DNA of 35,293 nt, from NCBI RefSeq assembly GCF_013425525.1, contig NZ_JACCKA010000042.1, positions 1 through 35,293 on the forward strand, written 5' to 3'. Origin of the DNA: Luteimonas salinisoli (GTDB lineage Bacteria > Pseudomonadota > Gammaproteobacteria > Xanthomonadales > Xanthomonadaceae). The position numbers and the translations under genes are program-made. Positions 18,511 to 25,620 of this stretch are shown piece by piece. A model generated the notes under the pieces. The model worked only from the letters and a program-made list of their open reading frames with translations. It searched no databases and was not told the origin of the DNA. Within the stretch, counting starts at the first letter, position 1. The number at the start of each line of letters is the position of its first letter.

Positions 18511-20069
18511 AGCTGCGATTCGATCGGGACCCAGCGCAGCAGCCAGGCGATGGCGCGCTGCAGGCGGGTGGCGTCGGGCTCGGTGTGCAGCACCTGCGGC
18601 GGGTCCGCGGCATTGTCCAGCCAGCGCAGCTCGCCGTTCTCGTTCAGATAGACCCAGTACGCCAGCTCCGGGCTCGCCAGCAGCCGGAACTCCTCGCGCA
18701 GCGCCTTCGCGATGGCCGGCTCGTCGAACATTACCCCCATCTCCGTGTTCAGGTCGATCGAGCGCGGGTCCATGTTGAACGAGCCGATGAAGCCGCGGCG
18801 GTCGTCCACCACGTAGGCCTTGGTGTGCAGGCTGGCGCCGCTGCTGCCGAACACGCTGGAACTCTCGCTGCGCGGCTGCACCCGGGTCTCGTGCAGCTTG
18901 ACCCCGAGCTTCAGCAGCCGCTCGCGGTAATTGGCGTAACCCCCATGCACCGCCACCACGTCGTTGGCGGCCAGTGAGTTGGTGATCACGCTCACGTTGA
19001 CGCCGTAGCGCCGCACCAGCTCCCCGAGCCCTGCGGTGCCTTCGCTGCCGGGCACGAAGTACGGCGAGATCAGCAGCGCCTTGTGCCGCGCGGTGCGCAG
19101 GTCGTCCATCACGTGACGGATCAGCCAGCCGTCGCGCTGCTCGCTGCCCTGCTTCTGCGGCGGATCGGAGACCACGCGGATGTTCTCGCTCCAGAACGGC
19201 GTGAGCTCCTGGGCGAAGTAGCGCCGCACGCTGTCCGAGGCGTCCACCCGGTCCAGGTAACGCCGCGCCTCGGCGCCGGCCGCCTCCTCGTGGATCTGAG
19301 CCAGCACCGCGTCGATGTCGCGGTCGTAGGCCTTCTTCAGCGCCGAAATCGGCACCACCGTGTCGCTGTTCCAGAAGGTGTCGAAGATCTCGCTGGCCTG
19401 CGCCACCGCCGGCCCGAACAGCACCATGTCCAGGTCGCGGAAGTTCATCTCGTTGGCGGCGTCGAAATACTCCACGCCGATGTTGCGCCCGCCCACCACC
19501 GCCACCCGCCCGTCGGCGATCCAGGCCTTGTTGTGCATGCGGTGGGTGATGCTCCAGCTGCGCTGCACCATCTCCAGCAGCCGCGCCACCCCGGTGCGGT
19601 TGCGGAACGGGTTGTAGACGCGGATCTCGAGGTTCGGGTGGCTGTCCATGGCCAGCAGCGCCACGTCCTTGCCCGAGGTGTTGATGTCGTCCAGCAGCAG
19701 CCGTACCCGCACCCCGCGCTCGGCGGCCTGCCAGGCCTCGTGCAGCAGCAGATGGCCGGTAAGGTCGTCGTGCCAGATGTAGTACTGCAGGTCCAGGCTG
19801 CGCCCGGCCTGCCGCGCCGACAGCGCCCGCGCGGCGAACGCGTCCAGCCCGTCGGGCAGCAGGATCGCCCCGGTCTTGCCGGGGTTGCGGTCCAGCAGCG
19901 GCCACAGCTCGCGGTCGAGCGCGGTCTGGTCGCGCTGGATCTCCAGCGCATGGCTGGGCGTGCCGGTGGCCGGCGGGGTGAGGTGGTCGGCCAGGAAGAT
20001 CCCGCTGACCACCAGCGCCACGAAGGTGAAGGCGCCCCAGCCGAGGATCCGTTTGATTCGCTGCCTCAT
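18507..20069 (-). CDS. Cardiolipin synthase-like phospholipase D family protein
   Basis: The protein has 520 residues from ATG 20069. A single membrane segment (about residues 9-27, RILGWGAFTFVALVVSGIFL) is followed by two HKD motifs: His179-x-Lys181..Asp186 in MHNKAWIADGRVAVVGGRN, and a second near residue 418 in LHTKAYVVDDRRGFIGSFNM. The order and spacing resemble ClsC-type enzymes that join phospholipids to make cardiolipin, but a general phosphatidyltransferase or hydrolase role is possible. It is divergent from icmF across a 340-base gap. The stop codon is supplied by a family C repeat. Confidence 0.88.
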   Translation of the reverse strand: MRQRIKRILGWGAFTFVALVVSGIFLADHLTPPATGTPSHALEIQRDQTALDRELWPLLDRNPGKTGAILLPDGLDAFAARALSARQAGRSLDLQYYIWHDDLTGHLLLHEAWQAAERGVRVRLLLDDINTSGKDVALLAMDSHPNLEIRVYNPFRNRTGVARLLEMVQRSWSITHRMHNKAWIADGRVAVVGGRNIGVEYFDAANEMNFRDLDMVLFGPAVAQASEIFDTFWNSDTVVPISALKKAYDRDIDAVLAQIHEEAAGAEARRYLDRVDASDSVRRYFAQELTPFWSENIRVVSDPPQKQGSEQRDGWLIRHVMDDLRTARHKALLISPYFVPGSEGTAGLGELVRRYGVNVSVITNSLAANDVVAVHGGYANYRERLLKLGVKLHETRVQPRSESSSVFGSSGASLHTKAYVVDDRRGFIGSFNMDPRSIDLNTEMGVMFDEPAIAKALREEFRLLASPELAYWVYLNENGELRWLDNAADPPQVLHTEPDATRLQRAIAWLLRWVPIESQL

Positions 20070-20185
20070 TCCCGCCGATCCCCCGTCCCGTTGCCGGCCA
20101 TTGTATGCGGCTCCCGTCCGCCGGGCCCCGCCCCGCACCCTGCGCGCGGCAGCGGCCGTCCCCGTACCAGCTGGCACCGCCCCCT

Positions 20186-20323
20186 GTAGGAGCGGCCCAT
20201 GGCCGCGAAGGCCGCGGGAGGCGCGGCAGGGCGGCCGGTGATTCCGGGCGATCCCGATCGGATTAGCGGCGTTCCCGGGCGCGGCGGACCGCGTCGGCCC
20301 TCGCGGCCATGGGCCGCTCCTAC
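20186..20323. repeat. Inverted pair of family A repeats
   Basis: The GTAGGAGCGGCCCATGGCC unit at 20186-20209 and its reverse complement at 20301-20323 enclose about 90 bases, the same design as at 2626-2763. The pair lies in the divergent cls-icmF gap (20070-20409), which otherwise shows no gene. It sits just upstream of the presumed icmF promoter (about 87 bases to the start). Confidence 0.9.
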
Positions 20324-20409
20324 CGGGGGCGCGGGCCCGTTCACTCCGGCGCCTGGGGGCCCCCGCGCTACAATCGGCCGATCACGTTTTCGCCAGGAAT
20401 CGCGCGCCC

Positions 20410-23400
20410 ATGAGCTCGCCAGCCAGCCAGATCCCCGCCAGCCAGCCCGACACCACGCCGCTGCGCTTCGTCACCGCCGCCAGCCTGTTCGACGGCCACG
20501 ACGCCGCCATCAACATCATGCGCCGGCTGATCCAGGCCCAGGGCGCCGAGGTGATCCACCTGGGCCACAACCGCAGCGTCGAGGACGTGGTGCGCGCCGC
20601 CCTGCAGGAGGACGCCGACGCCATCGCCCTGTCCAGCTACCAGGGCGGCCACGTCGAGTACCTGAAGTACATGGTCGACATGCTGGCCGAGCGCGGCGCG
20701 CCCCACATCCGCGTCTTCGCCGGCGGCGGCGGCACCATCACCCCCGAGGAGATCAAGGAGCTCGAGGCCTACGGCGTGGAGCGCATCTACCACCCCAACG
20801 ACGGCATGAAGATGGGACTGGTGGAGATGATCGAGGACGTGGTCGCGCGCGCCGCGGGTGCGCGGGAGGAAAAAGGGGGTCAGAGTCATTTTTCGGGGCA
20901 ACAGCGTCTGTCATCCGGGGATCAACCCCCGAAAAACGACTCTGACCCCCTTTTTCCTCCCCTCGACGACGAGATCGGCATCGGCCGGATGCTGAGCGCC
21001 ATCGAAGACGGCGCCTTCAGCGAGTCCGAGCTCGCCCTGATGCGCAAGACCTGGGCCAACCCCCGCTCTTCCGATTCCCGATTCCCGATTCCCCATTCCC
21101 GGATTCCGACCACCCCGGTGGTCGGAATCACAGGCACCGGCGGCGCCGGCAAGTCCTCCGTCACCGACGAACTGCTAAACCGCTTCCTCGCCAGCTTCCC
21201 CGAGATGCGCATCGCGGTGATCTCGGTCGACCCCACCCGCCGCCGCACCGGCGGCGCGCTGCTGGGCGACCGCATCCGCATGAACTCCCTGCGCAGCCAC
21301 CGCGTCTACATGCGCTCCATGGCCACCCGCCGCCAGCACGCCGCCACCAATGCCGTGCTCAAGGACGGCATCGCCTTCCTCAAGGGCCTGGGGTTCGACC
21401 TGGTGATCGTGGAAACCGCCGGCATCGGCCAGTCGGATTCGGAGATCGTCGACCTGGTCGACTTCCCCATGTACGTGATGACCAGCGACTACGGCGCCGC
21501 CAGCCAGCTGGAAAAGATCGACATGCTGGACTTCGCCGAGCTCATCGTACTGAACAAGTACGACAAGCGCGGCGCCGAGGACGCCCTGCGCGACATCCGC
21601 AAGCAGTGGAAGCGCAACCGCGTCGCCTTCCAGACCAAGGACGAGGACGTCCCCGTCTACCCCACCATCGCCAGCCAGTTCAACGACCCGGGCATCAGCT
21701 GGATGTTCGTGAATCTTTGCCGCCTGCTGCGGCAAAGATTGGGAATGGGGAATGGGGAATCGGGAATCGAAACAGCCGGCGACAGCGCCACCCCCGTAGG
21801 AGCGGCCCATGGCCGCGAAGCCGACGCCGCCGAAGGTGCGACGAACGCCGCGCCCCGGCAGGCCCCGCCCGCCCACTGCGACTTCCGGCCCAACCTAGAC
21901 ACTTCGCTGAAGGAACCCCGCGCCACCGTCCTCATCCCCGGCGCCCGCGTCCGCTACCTGGCCGAGATCGCCGAGCAGGGCAGGGCGATCAACGCCTCCA
22001 TCGAAAAGCAGGCCGAAGCCGCCGACCGCGCCCAGTCCTTCTGGCAATCCCTGCGCGAGCTCGAAGACCCCAACCTCCCCAAGGCCCTCGACCTCTACGC
22101 CGCCGAAGCCCTGACCCCCGTAGGAGCGGCCCACGGCCGCGAAGCCCGCGCCAATGAAGACCAGTCCGCCCCAACCCCCGACCGCACCCTCCTAACCCTC
22201 CGCCAGCGCTACAACGACGCCATCCAGGCCCTCACCGCCGACTCCCTCAAGCTCCTGCGCGACTGGCCCCAGCGCCTGAAATCCATCACCGACGACACCA
22301 CCGCCTACGAAGTGCGCGGCCGCGCCATCGAGGTGCAGAACTACCGCGAATCCCTCAGCCACCAGCAGATCCCCAAGATCGCCGCCCCCACCTACAAGAG
22401 CTGGGGCGAGCTGCTCACCTTCCTGGGCAAGGAGAACCTGCCCGGCAGCTACCCCTACACCGGCGGCGTGTACCCCTACCGCCGCACCGGCGAGGACCCG
22501 ATCCGCATGTTCGCCGGCGAGGGCACCCCCGAGCGCACCAACCGCCGCTTCCACTACCTCAGCCTCGGCCAGCCCGCCGCGCGCCTGTCCACCGCCTTCG
22601 ACAGCGTGACCCTCTACGGCGAGGACCCGGCCCCGCGCCCGGACATCTACGGCAAGATCGGCAACTCCGGGGTCAACGTGCCCACCCTGGACGACATGAA
22701 GAAGCTCTACTCCGGCTTCGACCTGTGCGCGCCCACCACCAGCGTGTCGATGACCATCAACGGCCCGGCGCCGATCATCCTGGCGCTGTTCATGAACACC
22801 GCCATCGACCAGCAGGTGGAGAAATACCTCAAGGCCGACCCGGACCGCTGGGCCGAAGCCGAAAAGAAGATTCAAGCCTTCTTCGAAGACCGCCCGCGCC
22901 CCACCTACCACGGCGAGCTGCCCGAGGGCAGCGACGGCCTGGGCCTGGCCCTGCTGGGCATGACCGGCGAGCAGCTGCTCGACGCCGAGACCTACGCCAA
23001 GATCAAGGCCCAGACGCTGGCCACCGTGCGCGGCACCGTGCAGGCCGACATCCTCAAGGAAGACCAGGCCCAGAACACCTGCATCTTCAGCACAGAGTTC
23101 GCCCTGCGCATGATGGGCGACATCCAGCAGTACTTCGTCGACAACAAGGTGCGCAACTTCTACTCGGTGAGCATTTCCGGCTACCACATCGCCGAGGCCG
23201 GGGCCAACCCGATCAGCCAGCTGGCCTTTACGCTGAGCAACGGCTTCACCATCGTCGAGTACTACCTGGCGCGCGGCATGCACATCGACGACTTCGCGCC
23301 CAACCTGAGCTTCTTCTTCAGCAACGGCATGGACCCGGAGTACACCGTGATCGGCCGCGTGGCCCGCCGCATCTGGGCCCGCGCCATGCGCGAGCGCTAC

Positions 23401-24201
23401 GGCGCCAGCAGCAGAAGCCAGATGATGAAGTACCACATCCAGACCAGCGGCCGCAGCCTGCACGCGCAGGAGATCCAGTTCAACGACATCCGCACCACCC
23501 TGCAGGCCCTGTACGCCCTGTTCGACAACTGCAACAGCCTGCACACCAACGCCTACGACGAGGCCATCACCACGCCGACGGAAGAGAGCGTGCGCCGCGC
23601 CGTGGCCATCCAGATGATCATCAACAAGGAGCTGGGGCTGAACTTCTGCGAGAACCCCTGGCAGGGCAGCTTCATCGTCGACAAGCTGACCGACATCGTG
23701 GAGGAGGCCGTGTACAAGGAGTTCGAGGCCATCAGCGAGCGCGGCGGCGTGCTGGGCGCCATGGACACCATGTACCAGCGCGGCAAGATCCAGGAAGAGT
23801 CGATGTACTACGAGCACAAGAAGCACGACGGCAGCCTGCCGCTGGTGGGCGTGAACACCTTCCTGCCCAAGGAGCACGCCGGCGAGGTGGTCACCGAGAT
23901 CGAGCTGATCCGCAGCACCGAGGAGGAGAAGGGCCAGCAGATCGCCAACGTGCAGATCTGGCAGACCGGCCGCAACTCACTCGCCCCGGCCGGCGAGACC
24001 GAGCACGCCCACGTGGTGGAAGACGACGCAGCCGCCGCCACCGAACCCCACGACGGCCACGGCCTGGCCTACCTGCAGCGCACCGCCCGCGAACGCCGCA
24101 ACGTGTTCGAGGCCCTGATGGAGGCGGTGAAGACGCACAGCCTGGGGCAGATCAGCCATGCCCTCTACGACGTGGGTGGCGAATACCGCCGCAACATGTA
24201 G
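20410..24201 (+). CDS. icmF: Fused isobutyryl-CoA mutase IcmF (B12-dependent), enlarged by translated repeats
   Basis: The protein has 1263 residues; the family is usually about 1090. Residues ~18-150 form the B12-binding domain ([19 protein letters not shown] with the cobalamin-ligand His). From ~235 there is a MeaB-like G3E GTPase domain with Walker [10 protein letters not shown] near 240-249. From ~600 to the end is the mutase TIM barrel and C-terminal part ([20 protein letters not shown] and [19 protein letters not shown]). It interconverts isobutyryl-CoA and n-butyryl-CoA, and in some members isovaleryl-CoA and pivalyl-CoA, with the built-in chaperone GTPase. The extra length comes from linker inserts at residues ~152-184, ~220-234, ~435-474 and ~569-581 that coincide with intergenic-type DNA repeats. 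The frame stays open throughout and all domain motifs look intact. Confidence 0.95.
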   Translation: MSSPASQIPASQPDTTPLRFVTAASLFDGHDAAINIMRRLIQAQGAEVIHLGHNRSVEDVVRAALQEDADAIALSSYQGGHVEYLKYMVDMLAERGAPHIRVFAGGGGTITPEEIKELEAYGVERIYHPNDGMKMGLVEMIEDVVARAAGAREEKGGQSHFSGQQRLSSGDQPPKNDSDPLFPPLDDEIGIGRMLSAIEDGAFSESELALMRKTWANPRSSDSRFPIPHSRIPTTPVVGITGTGGAGKSSVTDELLNRFLASFPEMRIAVISVDPTRRRTGGALLGDRIRMNSLRSHRVYMRSMATRRQHAATNAVLKDGIAFLKGLGFDLVIVETAGIGQSDSEIVDLVDFPMYVMTSDYGAASQLEKIDMLDFAELIVLNKYDKRGAEDALRDIRKQWKRNRVAFQTKDEDVPVYPTIASQFNDPGISWMFVNLCRLLRQRLGMGNGESGIETAGDSATPVGAAHGREADAAEGATNAAPRQAPPAHCDFRPNLDTSLKEPRATVLIPGARVRYLAEIAEQGRAINASIEKQAEAADRAQSFWQSLRELEDPNLPKALDLYAAEALTPVGAAHGREARANEDQSAPTPDRTLLTLRQRYNDAIQALTADSLKLLRDWPQRLKSITDDTTAYEVRGRAIEVQNYRESLSHQQIPKIAAPTYKSWGELLTFLGKENLPGSYPYTGGVYPYRRTGEDPIRMFAGEGTPERTNRRFHYLSLGQPAARLSTAFDSVTLYGEDPAPRPDIYGKIGNSGVNVPTLDDMKKLYSGFDLCAPTTSVSMTINGPAPIILALFMNTAIDQQVEKYLKADPDRWAEAEKKIQAFFEDRPRPTYHGELPEGSDGLGLALLGMTGEQLLDAETYAKIKAQTLATVRGTVQADILKEDQAQNTCIFSTEFALRMMGDIQQYFVDNKVRNFYSVSISGYHIAEAGANPISQLAFTLSNGFTIVEYYLARGMHIDDFAPNLSFFFSNGMDPEYTVIGRVARRIWARAMRERYGASSRSQMMKYHIQTSGRSLHAQEIQFNDIRTTLQALYALFDNCNSLHTNAYDEAITTPTEESVRRAVAIQMIINKELGLNFCENPWQGSFIVDKLTDIVEEAVYKEFEAISERGGVLGAMDTMYQRGKIQEESMYYEHKKHDGSLPLVGVNTFLPKEHAGEVVTEIELIRSTEEEKGQQIANVQIWQTGRNSLAPAGETEHAHVVEDDAAAATEPHDGHGLAYLQRTARERRNVFEALMEAVKTHSLGQISHALYDVGGEYRRNM
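20865..20960 (+). repeat. 96-base palindromic element inside icmF (family D)
   Basis: A perfect 23-bp inverted repeat (20865-20887 and 20938-20960; the core of each arm is GGGGGTCAGAGTC or its complement) continues inward for 11 more positions with one mismatch (TTTTTCGGGG / CCCCGAAAAA). It encodes about 32 residues, [15 protein letters not shown] and onward, between the B12 domain and the GTPase domain. The GGTCAGAGTC..TTTTTC pattern resembles RAYT/REP-type intergenic elements of xanthomonads. Confidence 0.93.
21071..21105 (+). repeat. Tandem GATTCCC repeat inside icmF (family E)
   Basis: Repeats of the heptamer GATTCCC (CCGATTCCCGATTCCCGATT, then CCCCATTCCC) encode [11 protein letters not shown] just before the GTPase domain. 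The reverse-complement version appears at 21741-21770 in the same gene. This GGGAATGGGGAATCGGGAAT-type string is a familiar intergenic repeat in Xanthomonadaceae. Confidence 0.85.
21712..21770 (+). repeat. 12-bp stem-loop followed by inverted family E repeat inside icmF
   Basis: AATCTTTGCCGC (21712-21723) and GCGGCAAAGATT (21729-21740) form a perfect stem with loop CTGCT. It runs directly into GGGAATGGGGAATGGGGAAT at 21741 and GGGAATCG after it, the inverse of the copy at 21071. Translated, this is [20 protein letters not shown], downstream of the conserved GTPase segment SWMFV. Confidence 0.85.
21796..21819 (+). repeat. Family A repeat inside icmF
   Basis: An exact GTAGGAGCGGCCCATGGCC...GCGAA unit is preceded by CCCCC and read in frame as [11 protein letters not shown]. 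The head GTAGGAG is read as (C)GT-AGG/GTA-GGA so that the TAG is not in frame. Confidence 0.92.
22120..22143 (+). repeat. Second family A repeat inside icmF
   Basis: GTAGGAGCGGCCCACGGCCG followed by CGAA (one change from the 21796 copy) is again read in the same frame as [11 protein letters not shown]. It lies in the linker between the GTPase part and the mutase barrel. Confidence 0.92.
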
Positions 24202-24213
24202 CCCGACAGAGAG

Positions 24214-24239
24214 CCCCTCTCCCGCTAGCGGGAGAGGGG
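24214..24239. terminator. Perfect 26-base palindrome after icmF
   Basis: CCCCTCTCCCGCT (24214-24226) is followed directly by its complement AGCGGGAGAGGGG (24227-24239), then TTGGGGTGAGGG. It lies 12 bases past the icmF stop. The string is a widespread intergenic repeat of xanthomonads and pseudomonads and probably ends or protects the icmF mRNA. Confidence 0.75.
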
Positions 24240-24285
24240 TTGGGGTGAGGGCAGCTCCGACCGGCTGGCGCACACCGCTCAACGG

Positions 24286-24837
24286 ATGAAGGAACCCGAC
24301 ACCTCGATGTCCCGGCTAATCGACCAGATCAAGGAAGCGCTGACCGCGTTCGCCGGCTGCAAGTCGCCACCGGCGCTGATCGGGGGTCTGGCCCTGGCGG
24401 CCCACAACGTCGTCCGCGCCACACGCGACGTCGATTTCCTGGCGGATGCCGATGACGCCGACAGGCTGCACCAAATGCTCCTGGAACTCGGCTATCGCTG
24501 CGTCCACAGGAGCCAGGATGCGGCCAACTACGTGCGTAACGAAGAAGGCCTGGACCTGCTGTACGCGCATCGCCCCGAAGCACGACGCCTGCTCGCTGCT
24601 GCCGAGGAGCTAACGACAGGTGTGGGCCGCCTGCGCGTGGTGAGTGCCGAGGGGCTGATCGGCTTCAAGCTCCAGGCGCACGTCAACGACCCGGCCCGCA
24701 CGCGCGACCTCGACGACATCCGCGCCCTTCTGAAGGCCAACCGGGCCAGCCTCGACATGTCGCAGGTGCGGAGCTACTTTGCCCTCTTCCAGCGCGAGGA
24801 ACTGCTCGATGACCTCCTGGCCGAACCCCGACCGTAG
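24286..24837 (+). CDS. Nucleotidyltransferase-like protein
   Basis: The protein has 183 residues from ATG 24286; ATG 24307, with AAGGA upstream, is an alternative start. The nucleotidyltransferase signature is LIGGLALAAHNVVRATRDVD: GG at residues 33-34 and the metal-binding pair Asp48 and Asp50, with a likely third acid at Asp90 in EGLDLLYAHR. This resembles the AbiEii/MNT-like superfamily, in which some members are toxins that modify tRNA. The substrate is unknown. The small gene at 24809 overlaps its 3' end by 29 bases, as in toxin-antitoxin or two-gene cassettes. Confidence 0.75.
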   Translation: MKEPDTSMSRLIDQIKEALTAFAGCKSPPALIGGLALAAHNVVRATRDVDFLADADDADRLHQMLLELGYRCVHRSQDAANYVRNEEGLDLLYAHRPEARRLLAAAEELTTGVGRLRVVSAEGLIGFKLQAHVNDPARTRDLDDIRALLKANRASLDMSQVRSYFALFQREELLDDLLAEPRP

Positions 24838-25009
24838 CGTGTCGCCCAACGGCGAGCCGCCGCTGGCGGCATCCGCGGGCGTGGCCAATGCCGCCCCGCT
24901 GCCTGCGGACCCGATCGCGGCCTGGATCGATCTGATGGAGACGGTTGACGCCTTGGGGGGGCGCTGGCCAGAGCGGCGGCCCCGCCTGTTGCGGGACTGC
25001 CGTTTGTAA
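24809..25009 (+). CDS. Small hypothetical protein overlapping the nucleotidyltransferase gene
   Basis: The protein has 66 residues. GAGGA at 24796-24800 stands 8 bases before ATG 24809, a good ribosome site. The N-terminal half is Pro/Ala-rich. The C-terminal half, DPIAAWIDLMETVDALGGRW followed by PERRPRLL, looks like a short amphipathic helix with a basic tail. I do not recognise the family. The 29-base overlap suggests it works with the nucleotidyltransferase. Confidence 0.5.
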   Translation: MTSWPNPDRSVSPNGEPPLAASAGVANAAPLPADPIAAWIDLMETVDALGGRWPERRPRLLRDCRL

Positions 25010-25050
25010 CGCGTCGCGACCATCCCAGCGCCCTACCAACCCATGCCGGC

Positions 25051-25385
25051 GGCAGCCTGCAGCTGGCGGGTCAACACCTTCCTATTCAATGAGCATGCCG
25101 GCGAGGTGGTCACCGAAACGAAGCAGACATCCGCTCCACCGACGATGAGAGGACATCAGATCGACAACGTGCAGGGCTGGCAGGCCAGCAGCATCACGGT
25201 CGCCCGAAGGCGAAACCAACCACGCCTAGGCGGTGGAGGCGACGCGGCCGCTGCCACCGCCACCGAGCCGCACGACGCTCGGTCTAGCAAACCTTCCCAC
25301 ACAGTGCGCGGGAACCGTCAAACGCGTTCGACGTGCTGACCGATCGACGAAGGTGCGGAGCCTGCGACAGATCAGCCGCGTAAAC
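25051..25385 (+). pseudogene. Decayed second copy of the icmF 3' end
   Basis: The stretch aligns by eye to icmF 23830-24160 and a little beyond: GGCAGCCTGC, TCAACACCTTCCT, GCCGGCGAGGTGGTCACCGA, CAACGTGCAG.GCTGGCAG, CCGCCACCGA and CAGATCAGCC occur in the same order and spacing. Substitutions and small indels have destroyed the frame, and the upstream three quarters of the gene are absent. It lies in direct orientation 1.2 kb downstream of the matching part of icmF, on the far side of the nucleotidyltransferase pair. Confidence 0.85.
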
Positions 25386-25419
25386 CTCGATGACAAAGGC
25401 GGTCCAGCGCCCCGCTTAG

Positions 25420-25620
25420 AGCGAAGTCTTCTCGGGAGCAAAAAGGCGAGGGGAAGAGCTTGTGTGTGATGCCTGCGATGAACTGCAGGGGGCTACCTCT
25501 GGCGCCACTCTATCGCCCGGCAGCCCTATACTTCCACCCAAGTCAAGGAGTGTCACTCGGGATCGTACGCCTCAGTGTTCCCACTCAAGCGACGCTCTTC
25601 CGCCTCGCCGCCCTAGACTG
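25420..25620 (-). ncRNA. Candidate DRT3 templating ncRNA
   Basis: There is no gene between the icmF relic and the drt3b stop. On the minus strand, the same strand as the RT genes, a CACACACA tract (25468-25461) is flanked on its 5' side by a hairpin CCTGC/GCAGG (25489-25472). On its 3' side is a longer imperfect hairpin (25461-25424: AAG.TCTT..CGAG against CTCG.AAGA.CTT). I recall that DRT type 3 uses an ncRNA with a conserved ACACAC template for repeat-DNA synthesis; position and motif fit. The boundaries are guesses and no promoter was identified. Confidence 0.42.

Noticed and set aside
21067..21770. CRISPR-like reading of the GATTCCC arrays
   Set aside because: Units are 7 bases in direct tandem without spacers, inside a coding frame.
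22192..23877. Leftward 560-codon frame opposite the icmF mutase domain
   Set aside because: Antisense to highly conserved IcmF sequence; no recognisable protein feature.
25233..25469. Short plus-strand frame over the icmF relic
   Set aside because: No ribosome site, and the sequence is explained by the decayed icmF 3' end in other frames.
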